Shown here one piece after another: positions 1 to 7,165 of a stretch of 10,015 bases of DNA. Every line of letters starts with the position of its first letter. Within the stretch, counting starts at the first letter, position 1. A model generated the notes under the pieces. That model did no database searches, had not been told where the DNA came from, and saw only the letters and a list, made by a program, of their open reading frames with translations. The position numbers and the translations under genes are program-made. Source of the DNA: Tardiphaga sp. (GTDB lineage: Bacteria > Pseudomonadota > Alphaproteobacteria > Rhizobiales > Xanthobacteraceae); contig JAQGJF010000892.1 of the NCBI GenBank assembly GCA_028290765.1, positions 1 to 10,015 of the forward strand. The letters are read 5' to 3'.

Positions 1-1078
1 TCATCATGTGGTAGAGATTGTGGCAGTGAAGAGCCCAGCGGCCGGGATTGTCGGCGTCGAAGGCGACGGTGACGCTGCCCATCGGTGGCACCAGCACGGG
101 ATCGCGCACGGCACCAGCGAGTGGCGCACCGTTTAGGGCCACCGCCTGGAAGGCGTGGCGTGGAGGTGCATCGGATGCGCCATCATCGTGTGATTCACCA
201 TTTCGATCGCCACGTGCTGACCGTGGGCGATCATTCAGCGGGGTCACGTTGGGCCAATGTTCGCCATTCAGCGACCAGGCATACGGCGCCATGGCACCGG
301 CGAGGATCACGCGGTGCGTCACGTCGGGCGTGCGCGGCGCTAGGGGAGTAACCGCTTCGAGGCGACCTTCAAGCGAGAGATCGACCGGGGGCGCATCTTC
401 CGCGGCCTCCGGGAGCCTGGCGAGAAACAGGCGCGCCGGACGCTGCGAGAACGATCCCCGTGCGAGCCCGCTTGCCCTCGACCTGCGCGAAGATTGGATA
501 GGCACCATTGCCGGGAAGATCAATCAGCACGTGGAGGCGCTGCGCGATGGCGAGCGGGAGACGGTTGACGCGCACCGGTCGAACAGAATGGCCGTCGACG
601 GCGACGACGGTGCCGGTCAGCGCACCAAGGTCGATCCAGAACTGCGTCGCGGACGCCCGCCCGCCCGGTTCAGTGCGGACGACCTCGGGATCGGCGAGCG
701 TGCGATCGTTGGCGAGGAATGCGTCATAGTCGATGTCGTTCAGATCCATCGCCATGCCGGAGCCCATGTTCATGGTGCCCGTGCCCCCCGAGGCCATGTT
801 CATGGCGTTGGCCATGCCAGTCTTCGGCATCGCGCTCTCACTGGATTTGGTCAGTCCGGCAAGCAACTCATCCGGCGTGCGGAAACTGAAATCGTGTAGC
901 ATCAGCACCACCTCCTGCCGGTCGGCGCGCATATCCTCAGCGCTGCGCACGATCAGCGGCGCGGTCATCAGGCTCTGTTCCTGCATGCCCTGATGCGAGT
1001 GCATCCAGTACGTGCCGGCGATCGGCTCATAGTCGTATGAGTGGCTGTCACGCGCCGGGATCGGCGGCGTTTGCGGCC
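1..1078 (-). pseudogene. Broken CopA-like multicopper oxidase (partial, runs off left edge)
   Basis: On the minus strand the text reads like the middle and C-terminal half of a periplasmic copper-resistance multicopper oxidase. From 1078 downward it gives PPIPA, SYDYEPIAGTYWMHSHQG (type 2/3 copper histidines), MQEQSLMTAPLIV, a Met-rich stretch around 740-840, then QFWIDLG and HPMHLH, ending in WALHCHNLYHMM (type 1 copper Cys-His) at the window edge. The gene is not functional as read. One extra base near 420, one extra base near 235 and one missing base near 158 each change frame. About eight residues (VRLRIING in relatives) are missing in frame where EPGGR runs directly into ASATQFW, near 640-665. 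Family enzymes oxidise Cu(I) in the periplasm. No signal peptide or N-terminal cupredoxin domain is visible upstream of 1078, so the 5' part is also lost. The reconstruction is read directly from the frames; the family is recognised from its copper motifs. Confidence 0.85.
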
Positions 1079-1275
1079 AGGGAAGTCGAGGAGGTCGAGG
1101 ACGAAGGTGGCGAATTCGGTTCGACGGTTGGAAGGCATGACGGCGTGCTCCGGTTGGTTTTGGTCCGGACGGTAGCCGCCGAAGGTTTCACATGGGTCTC
1201 TTGGATCAGGCGGCTCAGGCTGCTTTCAACCCTGCAACCTGAGATAGGCGAAGGCGGTGTCGCTCATTTTCCATT
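1079..1275. other. Gap between copper oxidase relic and repeats; no supported gene
   Basis: No intact gene is supported here. On the minus strand a tiny open frame starts with ATG at 1267 (MSDTAFAYLRLQG, then stop). The same frame reopens after the stop with protein-like text (CETFGGYRPDQNQPEH, then MPSNRRTEFATFVLDLLDFP) until it overlaps the copper oxidase relic in another frame. This may be a decayed small gene, possibly belonging to the insertion sequence suggested by the repeats next to it. The family is not recognised. Confidence 0.35.
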
Positions 1276-1398
1276 ACCGTCTTATGTGTCCCAGGAGGGC
1301 CTCCGTCACCGTCTTTTGGGTCCCACGTGACAGTTTGATTCCAGCCGCACTGAAATCATTGGAGTTTGTTGGTTAATATGACAGTCTTTATGTCCCCG
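1276..1398. repeat. Three imperfect direct repeats, possible insertion-sequence end
   Basis: Two 18-bp copies match at 16 of 18 positions: ACCGTCTTATGTGTCCCA at 1276-1293 and ACCGTCTTTTGGGTCCCA at 1308-1325. A third, more diverged copy (ACAGTCTTTATGTCCCC) lies at 1381-1397. Short same-orientation repeats near an element end are known as transposase-binding sites in IS21-type elements, so this may be the end of a decayed insertion sequence. No transposase gene is visible in the window, so the element type is inference only. Confidence 0.5.
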
Positions 1399-1405
1399 CC
1401 TAAAA

Positions 1406-1435
1406 TTGACGGCTTCAGGCAGCGCAAATTTTAAT
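1406..1435 (+). promoter_or_regulatory. Predicted sigma70-type promoter for the ART-like gene
   Basis: TTGACG at 1406-1411 and TTTAAT at 1430-1435 are separated by 18 bp. Each differs from the consensus hexamer at one position. The pair lies about 50 bp upstream of the start at 1485 in a locally A+T-rich stretch. It is a sequence match only, but better than anything else in the window. Confidence 0.45.
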
Positions 1436-1484
1436 TCCAGGATGTTAGACGAAAGCCGGCATATAGGACGATGGCGCGTATTTG

Positions 1485-2183
1485 ATGACCGAAGATAGCG
1501 GTACCTGCACCGAGGTCTGTGACGAAGAGCTCGACGAAGAACTGTGGGACTACGTCGAAGACGGGATGATAAAGCATCCGCTTCTCTACATGTCGCTTGG
1601 CGGGAAGTCCGGCGTCGCTAGATGCAACAGCTTTTTCCAAGAGAAGGCGGACGCGACCTACAGGGCAAGGCGCTCGCGGGACTGGGAGAAACTCTTGTTC
1701 CTGCATGAGCGACCGCATCGTCTCGCATCTTTCGACGAAATCCAGAGCGAGCTGGAGGATAGCCTATATTGGCAGCTGCTCGCGCGCCTTTGGATCGATA
1801 GCGAAAACATCTTCGAGAATCGCGCTGCTTGGGCCGAACTTTGGCAAGCCCGCCGCGATAGCAAATGTTGTGCGATGGAGGTCGAAGAACAAGAAGCCTT
1901 CAAGAAGCTTCCGCACCAACTTGTCCTCTATCGAGGCGTGGGCGCCGACGACGAAGGACTCGATGGCCTGTCGTGGACGCTCAGCCGAGAGAAAGCGATA
2001 TGGTTCGCTAACCGCCGGAAAGGCGCACCGCGCCTGGTTACGGCTTCGGTGAAAAAAGGAGGCATTCACGCCTACTTCGATAGGAGGGACGAACGAGAAG
2101 TCGTGGTCGGTTCCCCAAACATCCTGAGCATCAATGTCATCGCCCAAAGCAAGGCGCGGGCAGAGGCCTCGAAGAACCCCTAG
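1485..2183 (+). CDS. Putative ADP-ribosyltransferase-fold protein
   Basis: A 232-residue protein if the ATG at 1485 is used; a TTG directly in front (1482) is an equally possible start, and AGGA at 1465-1468 is the nearest ribosome-site match. The N-terminal half is acidic and then helical (EELDEELWDYVEDG; RDWEKLLFLHERPHR). The C-terminal third carries the order of motifs expected of R-S-E-type ADP-ribosyltransferases: LYRG (Arg about residue 150), then SWTLS about 163-167 within a SWTLSREKAIWFA block, and EREVVV with an ExE pair at about 203 and 205. ExE is typical of arginine-directed transferases, which move ADP-ribose from NAD to a target. No signal peptide or membrane segment is seen, so it should act in the cytoplasm. 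Similar proteins occur in phages and accessory regions without a known role, and a toxin or host-takeover function is possible. No antitoxin gene is directly adjacent. The fold call is from motifs alone; existence of the gene is well supported. Confidence 0.8.
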   Translation: MTEDSGTCTEVCDEELDEELWDYVEDGMIKHPLLYMSLGGKSGVARCNSFFQEKADATYRARRSRDWEKLLFLHERPHRLASFDEIQSELEDSLYWQLLARLWIDSENIFENRAAWAELWQARRDSKCCAMEVEEQEAFKKLPHQLVLYRGVGADDEGLDGLSWTLSREKAIWFANRRKGAPRLVTASVKKGGIHAYFDRRDEREVVVGSPNILSINVIAQSKARAEASKNP

Positions 2184-2206
2184 CGTACGGGACCGTTCGA
2201 TACGCC

Positions 2207-2221
2207 GTCCGCTAAGCGGAC
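2207..2221. terminator. Short GC-rich hairpin after the ART-like gene
   Basis: GTCCGC (2207-2212), loop TAA, GCGGAC (2216-2221) form a perfect 6-bp stem starting 24 bases after the stop codon at 2183. There is no T-run behind it, so it is a weak candidate for an intrinsic terminator and may only be an mRNA 3' stabilising hairpin. Confidence 0.3.
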
Positions 2222-2997
2222 AGAAATACCAGCCTCTCGCCTGCTTCGAACGATCAGAAGGCGCGCTTCCTTGAGAAATTGGCCACAGCTTGCCAGTTTT
2301 CCCCCGCCGACTTCTTTTGCCTTCATCAGGCTCGCTAAATTCGAGAGCCTGGGGGCGACCCGTCCACCATCGGGCCCATGCTGCCCCGGGTCTTGCCCTA
2401 CTGCGCCGGGGTGTGGCTGCCCGAATCTGGCGTTGCGGCGGAGCCTTTGGTATCCGGAAAAGCCCCTTCCCTTAAGCTCGAATTGCGCAACGCCGCCCAT
2501 CGCTTCGTGGTTGAACCTAATGCGCCTGCAGGTGCCGCCGCCGTGAGTGGCGAGGAGGGTTCGCTTCCGATTGCGTGAATTTATCCGTGATGCAACCGAA
2601 GGGAAAGGTTTATAGATACCTCCGATTTCCAAAAATCGAATAGTGGAAAGTCGCTTGGAAAATATCAGAATGAGATCGGTCGGGACCACCGGAGACCCCC
2701 GCGGATCCTCAAAAACGTCGGCGGTTTCGACGGTAGACTCGCGAACACGCGGTTTGCATCGTCGCCCATGACCTATAGAAGGCAATGCCGTTGGCCTTGT
2801 AGAGCGTCTTGCGGTCGCCGATGCCGGCGGTTGCGCTAAGATCACTTTCGCCCGGAGGCCTCGCGTTCGGATACCTTGGTCGCGAAGAGACGTCGCCGCA
2901 GCGGGACGCCCAGAGCCGGTTCGTCGACCAGCGCTCGACGTCGGAACGCGTCGAGGGGTATGTTTGCCTTGCGAATCGAAAAGGATGGTCCGTTTCT
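2222..2997. other. Gene-poor stretch; no supported gene
   Basis: About 780 bases without a convincing gene. Long minus-strand open frames here are rich in Arg and Ser and have no recognisable motif, as expected of chance frames in GC-rich DNA. A plus-strand frame at 2378-2578 (66 residues, ending EEGSLPIA) has a more protein-like composition but no clear ribosome site. A minus-strand patch at about 2730-2820 (KTLYKANGIAFYRSWATM) also looks protein-like and may be a gene relic; its family is not recognised. Positions 2575-2680 are A+T-rich, with a small dyad (CGATTT, 4-base loop, AAATCG) at 2623-2638. Confidence 0.4.
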
Positions 2998-3285
2998 GTG
3001 GCGAAGAAGAGGAAGAAGCAGCCGAAGCCCTTTTCGGCCAGGTTTCCGGTCCGCACCTCAACGGCGCTCGAGATGCTTGGGGAGAACGTCCGCGACCGGC
3101 GCAAGGCGCTCGGCCTGTCCCAAGCGACGTTGGCGGCGTCGGTCGCGGTCGACCAGACTGAGATCAGCAAAATCGAAAACGCCCGCGGCAACCCGTCGGT
3201 GCTCTTCGCGGAACGGTTGGCCGAGGCGCTTAAAGTGTCGCTCACCGACCTTTTCGCCTCGCGATCCGAGGCGAAGTCCGCTTGA
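2998..3285 (+). CDS. Small XRE-family helix-turn-helix transcriptional regulator
   Basis: A 95-residue DNA-binding protein. The GTG at 2998 is chosen because AAGGATGG lies about ten bases before it and the protein then begins with a basic tail (VAKKRKKQPK); the open frame continues further upstream, but that text (2809-2997) is not regulator-like. Residues about 24-83 form one HTH_3/XRE domain: LGENVRDRRKALGLSQ, then TLAASVAVDQTEISKIENAR with the recognition helix, then ERLAEALKVSLTDLF, which closes the five-helix fold. There is no second domain, so it resembles phage-repressor-like or antitoxin-like regulators that bind short dyads and often control their own promoter. It stands alone: the ART-like gene ends about 800 bases upstream and the next gene starts about 580 bases downstream on the same strand. 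Its target is unknown. The domain call is firm; the start is probable. Confidence 0.85.
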   Translation: MAKKRKKQPKPFSARFPVRTSTALEMLGENVRDRRKALGLSQATLAASVAVDQTEISKIENARGNPSVLFAERLAEALKVSLTDLFASRSEAKSA

Positions 3286-3869
3286 GCAGAGGAAAGCTCT
3301 ACGGCTGAGACACGGCGGTGGGCCCCGGCACTTTCCCGCCCGCCGAGACTAGCGCGACCTCCGCTGGACGCACTGGAGCAACGCGCACTATCGGCGCACC
3401 ATAACAGGAATCCTCCGGATTTAGCGACGAAGACTTCGATCTGCATTGAAACCTCGTGTCGTTGGCGAGGCCGCAGTCCGTAAAGTCCGACCTGCATTGT
3501 GTCTTCGGCACCTGTCCGACGGCCCCTCGCTTGATGCCGGTTGGCCCTCAGGGATTCTCCCCAAAGTTCTCTTCGCGGCTTGCCCGATGGTCCGAAGTCG
3601 AGGTGCCGGCGTAGAGTGGCGCTCTTGCCGTGAACCGATCCTTTAACGATTGCGCGGCAATGGTGGCGGCCGATGAACCGCGCGATCGACCGTCTTAACG
3701 GTAGTTAACCAAGAACTGGCTGTTCCCCTGTAGGACCGCGGAAGAATTGCGAACGAGACGATGCTCCCTTCCTGCACCAAGCGGAACGCGAGTGCCGACA
3801 CAGAAACTATCAGAGCAGATCCCACAAACCAGCGCCGGCCGCCCATTGGATCGACCAACTGAGGAAAGC
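3286..3869. other. Long leader or intergenic region before the 363-aa gene
   Basis: About 580 bases with no gene recognised on either strand; open frames crossing it lack motifs and ribosome sites. The only structure noted is the dyad at 3695-3708, listed separately. No clear terminator follows the XRE gene. Confidence 0.4.
3695..3708. promoter_or_regulatory. TTAAC-N4-GTTAA dyad (possible operator)
   Basis: TTAACGGTAGTTAA is a perfect 5-bp inverted repeat with a 4-base centre, about 160 bases before the start at 3870. It resembles the alphaproteobacterial CtrA site (TTAA-N7-TTAA), but the spacing is 6 instead of 7. It could equally be a site for the nearby XRE protein. No experimental or comparative support is available here. 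Confidence 0.3.
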
Positions 3870-4961
3870 ATGACCATTGTCCCTCTTCGCATACAGATTC
3901 CCTACCGAGAATACGTCAAACCCTTCCGCTGCCGGAGCCTCCGGCCTGCAACGTTCCTGAAAAGCAAAGACATCGGAATCAAGGAGATCGCGCCGCAAGA
4001 TGCTCCCACCGTTCATCGTGTCCGAACCTTCAGCCCGTTGGATACCGTTCACGACAATACGTACAGCATCAGATATTTCAACGGCCGCCTGTGGTGGCCT
4101 GCATTATGGGAGGGGCGGATCATCACTCGCTCCGAATTTATACGCAGCGCGGAGGGTGCCTCTTCTCACGCGCTCGTCGCCCTCGATCCATCGATCGGAC
4201 TACGGATGCAGCAACTTCCAGTCAAGGATCCTTCAATTGACCCGAATAGGATACAAAAGCGCGAGTTTTCAACTCTGGCGGACCGTGAAATCGCCGCCGA
4301 GCTTGGCACCGAACGAATTATATATTGCGGCGATGAAGTGCTTCTGAATGCTGGCGATCCAATCATCTATGCCGTCGATCGGCGAGAGGGTATCGAATTG
4401 ATTGTTGGCACCGGCGATTGGAGCAGAGTGACTAACGTCCAAGTGCTCCCGGGGCCCGGCTCTTGGCCGGCTACTCGGGCCGCGAGGGCGGGACGGGCTT
4501 TCGCGATCGAAGACCGGAACGCGCGGGAACGTGTCCTTTGCGACCAGGGGTACGGTGTCTACGGCCACTTCGAAATTGAGAGCGCGCTTCCGTCGCAGGG
4601 GGCTGCGTCATCGGCACTCCTCTGCGCATACGCGATCGTCGATGCCGCGTTGGAAGCCGCGCGAGAAGGCAATTGGGACGAAGCAATGCGCACCTCTTTA
4701 AGCTCGTTGTTCGACGCCGGAAAGGCACGATTATTCCTCGACGACGTGGACATATATGCTGCGTTGACCGAACTCTCAGACGTCGAAGATCCTTGGCTGC
4801 TCAACTCGCTCTCCTTCGAACGCCGCCACGCGAACGAGGTTCTGGCGCGGCTTCTGACGACAAACGGCTCGGGACTTCGCGCCGTCGATGAGGGTGTAAT
4901 GTTTTTGTTATCCGACCAACCGAAGAAATGCGACGACCCTGGAGATCATCAGTCGGCCTAA
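3870..4961 (+). CDS. Hypothetical protein, 363 residues
   Basis: A well-formed gene of unknown function. The ATG at 3870 follows GAGGAAAG (3861-3868), a clear ribosome site, and the frame upstream of it is not protein-like. The product starts MTIVPLRIQIPYREYVKPFR. It has a YFNGRLWWPALWEGRIITRSEF block at about residues 69-90, a central part with many acidic and aliphatic residues (ERIIYCGDEVLLNAGDPIIY; IELIVGTGDWSRV), and an alanine-rich helical C-terminal third from about residue 240 (SALLCAYAIVDAALEAAREG; LSFERRHANEVLARLL). No signal peptide, membrane helix, P-loop, HTH or nuclease motif was seen, so it is probably cytoplasmic. Base use is typical of coding DNA in this window and there are no internal stops. 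It has no close operon partner. I do not recognise the family and assign no function. Confidence 0.85.
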   Translation: MTIVPLRIQIPYREYVKPFRCRSLRPATFLKSKDIGIKEIAPQDAPTVHRVRTFSPLDTVHDNTYSIRYFNGRLWWPALWEGRIITRSEFIRSAEGASSHALVALDPSIGLRMQQLPVKDPSIDPNRIQKREFSTLADREIAAELGTERIIYCGDEVLLNAGDPIIYAVDRREGIELIVGTGDWSRVTNVQVLPGPGSWPATRAARAGRAFAIEDRNARERVLCDQGYGVYGHFEIESALPSQGAASSALLCAYAIVDAALEAAREGNWDEAMRTSLSSLFDAGKARLFLDDVDIYAALTELSDVEDPWLLNSLSFERRHANEVLARLLTTNGSGLRAVDEGVMFLLSDQPKKCDDPGDHQSA

Positions 4962-5210
4962 CTATTCTACGGGGACCACGATCGAGAAGTAGACTTCAAT
5001 CGGCGCTTGTTCCAGGCCCCCTAATGATCTCGGATGATGCCGATGGGTCGGAGTTCCGGGCCAAGCCCCTAGAGGATGATCTCGCTTCGACCGTCAGGCG
5101 ATGCTTGATTGCACGGATCGAAGGCCGAACTAGCTCGGCTGCAACGGTGTCCCGGCCGGCCTGGAAGCCGCGGCCGGCGCAGAAGCCTGCGATGGCACAG
5201 CACGGCGACG
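4962..5210. other. Intergenic DNA after the 363-aa gene
   Basis: No gene, terminator or repeat could be supported here. Minus-strand open frames through this stretch continue from the PpsR relic but no longer match that family, so the relic appears to end near 5211. Confidence 0.35.
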
Positions 5211-5363
5211 CAGCACATTCCCGAAGCTTCCTCAATCTCGTGGAGCAGCGATCGAGCTGTTTCTGGCTGCGCAACAGCGGATAGACACGACCGGCGTCAC
5301 ATTGGCGTATTGCGCGGCCACCGCACGCGCCACCGTGATCAGGGTCTCACCGGTCGAATCGGA
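5211..5363 (-). pseudogene. Fragment of PpsR / DUF299 pyruvate, phosphate dikinase regulatory protein
   Basis: Read on the minus strand from 5363: [19 protein letters not shown], then [19 protein letters not shown] and [12 protein letters not shown]. This is the N-terminal part of the DUF299 family, bifunctional kinase/phosphorylases that switch PEP synthase or pyruvate, phosphate dikinase on and off. SDSTGET is the hallmark start of the family. The fragment is dead. A TAG stop (5364-5366) sits directly before SDSTG where family members read HLV or similar. About four bases are missing between TPV and VYPLL (EH lost), shifting frame. A second shift lies after QLDR. Only about 55 of the usual 270 or so residues remain; after position 5211 the match ends. 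Family members are core metabolic genes in alphaproteobacteria, so a functional copy may exist elsewhere in the genome. Recognition of the fragment is strong; its boundaries are approximate. Confidence 0.85.
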
Positions 5364-5366
5364 CTA

Positions 5367-6131
5367 AAGGGTGTCCGAAGCCCGATGGGAATGCCGCGCG
5401 ACGCGACGGTACCGGGTCGCGGCTCGCGCTTGCTCGGGGTCTGAAGTCGACGCCACGAGGCCGTCTCTCCGGCCCATCTGCCCGGGCGAGATTTCTCGCC
5501 GTCTCCGCCGGAGATCCGTCGTTGGCCATGCGCCGCATGCTGCCTCGAATATGCCTCCAGTCCTTCATTCAAAGCAGCATAAGGCCGGCCGACGTGAAGG
5601 TATTTAAGTATTATAGATGGACTCACTACATATACCTCCTCCAACAGATTCCGCCTTTCTTCCCGAAGTATATTTATCGGCGATTTTCCTCCAACCCGCT
5701 GAGATCAGTGATGTTTTCTGATCCGCGATCCGTTTCGCGCGTTTTGGCCCATGGGCTCCTGCTTTTATCGCTCCGGCCGATCCCGGCATGCAGGCGCGGA
5801 TGCGATTCGCGTGGTGCGGCCGGCGACGTCCGCACTCCGGATGGCACCGAGACCGACGCGCGCAGCCTCTCGATCCGGCGGCCACATTTCGTAGCGGCTT
5901 AGTCGGCGCGGCCATCTCGCCCGTACCACGCGCCGTGACGCTGCCCGTCGGGGTCGGTCTAAGGGACCGGCTTACTGGACTTGCGAGCGGGGACCGGCTT
6001 ATTGGAACGCTCCCCGTCGACGCTACCACCATACGAAGCGGCGGCGGATCGGCGCGACGCTCGGCCGATGACCCACCTTCGCGACACCGGCTACAACGCT
6101 AACTAACGGCAGCCGAATGTCCTCACGATGT
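5367..6131. other. Gene-poor stretch with A+T-rich island
   Basis: No convincing gene. Positions 5595-5720 are much richer in A+T than the surroundings (ATTTAAGTATTATAG at about 5601-5615; AAGTATATTTATC), as in promoter or leader DNA. A plus-strand frame from ATG 5713 (MFSDPRSVSRVLAHGLLLLS) begins like a short secreted protein but then turns into Arg-rich text and stops at 5900; it may be a gene relic or chance. A direct repeat is listed separately at 5963-6006. Confidence 0.4.
5963..6006. repeat. 17-bp direct repeat, two copies
   Basis: GGGACCGGCTTACTGGA at 5963-5979 and GGGACCGGCTTATTGGA at 5990-6006 differ at one base and start 27 bases apart, i.e. a whole number of codons. This could be a repeated coding unit in a lost gene, a protein-binding pair, or a small local duplication. 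No function is assigned. Confidence 0.6.
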
Positions 6132-7040
6132 TCAGCTGGCGACGCGGTCCGGAGCGAACGACCGTATCAGTTCGGGATCCCGACCGCGTATCAATCTCGG
6201 CTCCCGGTCAATGCGGAGGGACCCGTCGGGGAAAACCGTCATGAAGCCGACGTCGAACCGTCCAAGTATCGACACCGCCTCGTCAAAGCGTTCGATGAAG
6301 GGGGACGTCCCGGCGAACACGATCCAGTAGAGGTCGAAGAACGACGAACTCACGAGGATCCGGGCAATCCGGTCGTCGAGCCATTTTGCCGTCATCCCAA
6401 ATGGGGCGTATGTCAAGTCGAAGCCTTCCAAGATATCCGGCGGAGTCTCGGTCCGCCCCCTTCGACGCCACCAATCGAAACGGCAAATGGGCGCCCGGGT
6501 GAAACCGCGACGCCGGGCTTCCGCCATCCCCCAATCCTTGTCCCGCGGGACAATATCCGGGTTTCGTGTCTTCAACGACTCAAACACCCTGTCCCGCCTT
6601 TCATGGCGCTCGCGCGCCGCGACGTCCGGGCCGGACGCCGGCTCGGCGGCAGCACTCGCGGAGTTCAGAGCGACGCGCAGGGTCTTCACGTCGGCCCTTC
6701 CGGCAATAACCTGTCCGATCGCGTCAAGGCCCGCTTCTCGATTGCGGCGATAGAGCGTCATGGCGAGTTCGAGGATGCTGAACGGCAGACCTCTGAACTG
6801 CGCGATATCCACGCCGACGACACCTGCGATCTGATCGAGACCGGCCATCAGCGCCTGCTGTCTCAGCAGGACCGGCACCGAATAACCGCTTAGCACCGAC
6901 AATTCGCTCAGAAGACGTGACTTGGCAGACGGGCGTTCGCCCGCCGCCTCCAGTCGCTCGCGTACTGCCGCCGCCGTCTCTGCCCAGGGCCTCTTTTTCG
7001 CTTTGGCGTCCGTGAGCGCGCCTGCGGATTGGTCGGTCAT
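6132..7040 (-). CDS. Hypothetical protein, 302 residues, divergent partner of the HTH-recombinase gene
   Basis: The ATG at 7040 (MTDQSAGALTDAK) is chosen over the longer frame starting at 7136: AGGCG lies about a dozen bases before it, and the 32 extra residues would fill almost the whole divergent promoter region. Residues about 20-125 are predicted helical (SAKSRLLSELSVLSGYSVP; LLRQQALMAGLDQIAGVVGV; FSILELAMTLYRRNREAGL). They are followed by a charged linker (ARERHERRDRVFESLKTRNP) and a C-terminal half rich in Trp, Phe and Arg (ICRFDWWRRRGRTE; YAPFGMTAKWLDDRIARIL; SSFFDLYWIVFAG). The part around SELSVLSGYSVPVLLRQQA could be a helix-turn-helix-like segment, but no standard motif is clear. 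There is no signal peptide or catalytic signature. It is transcribed away from the HTH-tyrosine-recombinase gene, with 125 bases between the starts, suggesting shared control. The family is not recognised. Confidence 0.83.
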   Translation of the reverse strand: MTDQSAGALTDAKAKKRPWAETAAAVRERLEAAGERPSAKSRLLSELSVLSGYSVPVLLRQQALMAGLDQIAGVVGVDIAQFRGLPFSILELAMTLYRRNREAGLDAIGQVIAGRADVKTLRVALNSASAAAEPASGPDVAARERHERRDRVFESLKTRNPDIVPRDKDWGMAEARRRGFTRAPICRFDWWRRRGRTETPPDILEGFDLTYAPFGMTAKWLDDRIARILVSSSFFDLYWIVFAGTSPFIERFDEAVSILGRFDVGFMTVFPDGSLRIDREPRLIRGRDPELIRSFAPDRVAS

Positions 7041-7138
7041 GCGCACATTTCGCCTGATGAATGCGAAGGATTCGTTAACTATGATCCGCAGTTCAAATTG
7101 CACACCACCGCAATATAGGCGTAGGAACTCCGTCATAT

Positions 7139-7153
7139 TTGTAAGTCTTACAA
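7139..7153. promoter_or_regulatory. Perfect 15-bp dyad, probable operator between divergent genes
   Basis: TTGTAAGTCTTACAA: 7-bp arms around one central base. It lies 12 bases before the TTG at 7166 and about 100 bases from the other start at 7040. A weak promoter-like pair for the rightward gene (TTCAAA 7092-7097, TATAGG 7114-7119, spacer 16) is just upstream, so a protein bound here would block transcription of the HTH-recombinase gene. XRE-type proteins bind short dyads of this kind, and autoregulation by the 624-aa protein is the simplest model. Dyad: seen; role: inferred. Confidence 0.5.
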
Positions 7154-7165
7154 CGGAGACGTAAC

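Noticed and set aside
48..899. Plus-strand open frame of 283 codons
   Set aside because: Antisense to the copper oxidase relic, whose minus-strand text has unmistakable copper-binding motifs.
2180..3061. Long minus-strand open frame of 293 codons
   Set aside because: Arg/Ser-rich text without motifs, overlapping the XRE gene on the other strand; typical of chance frames in GC-rich DNA.
1485..3285. ART-like protein and XRE protein as a toxin-antitoxin pair
   Set aside because: The genes are about 800 bases apart with a hairpin and non-coding DNA between them, unlike the tight overlap of usual pairs.
2709..3497. Minus-strand open frame of 262 codons opposite the XRE gene
   Set aside because: It is the antisense shadow of the XRE gene, with no ribosome site and no recognised domain.
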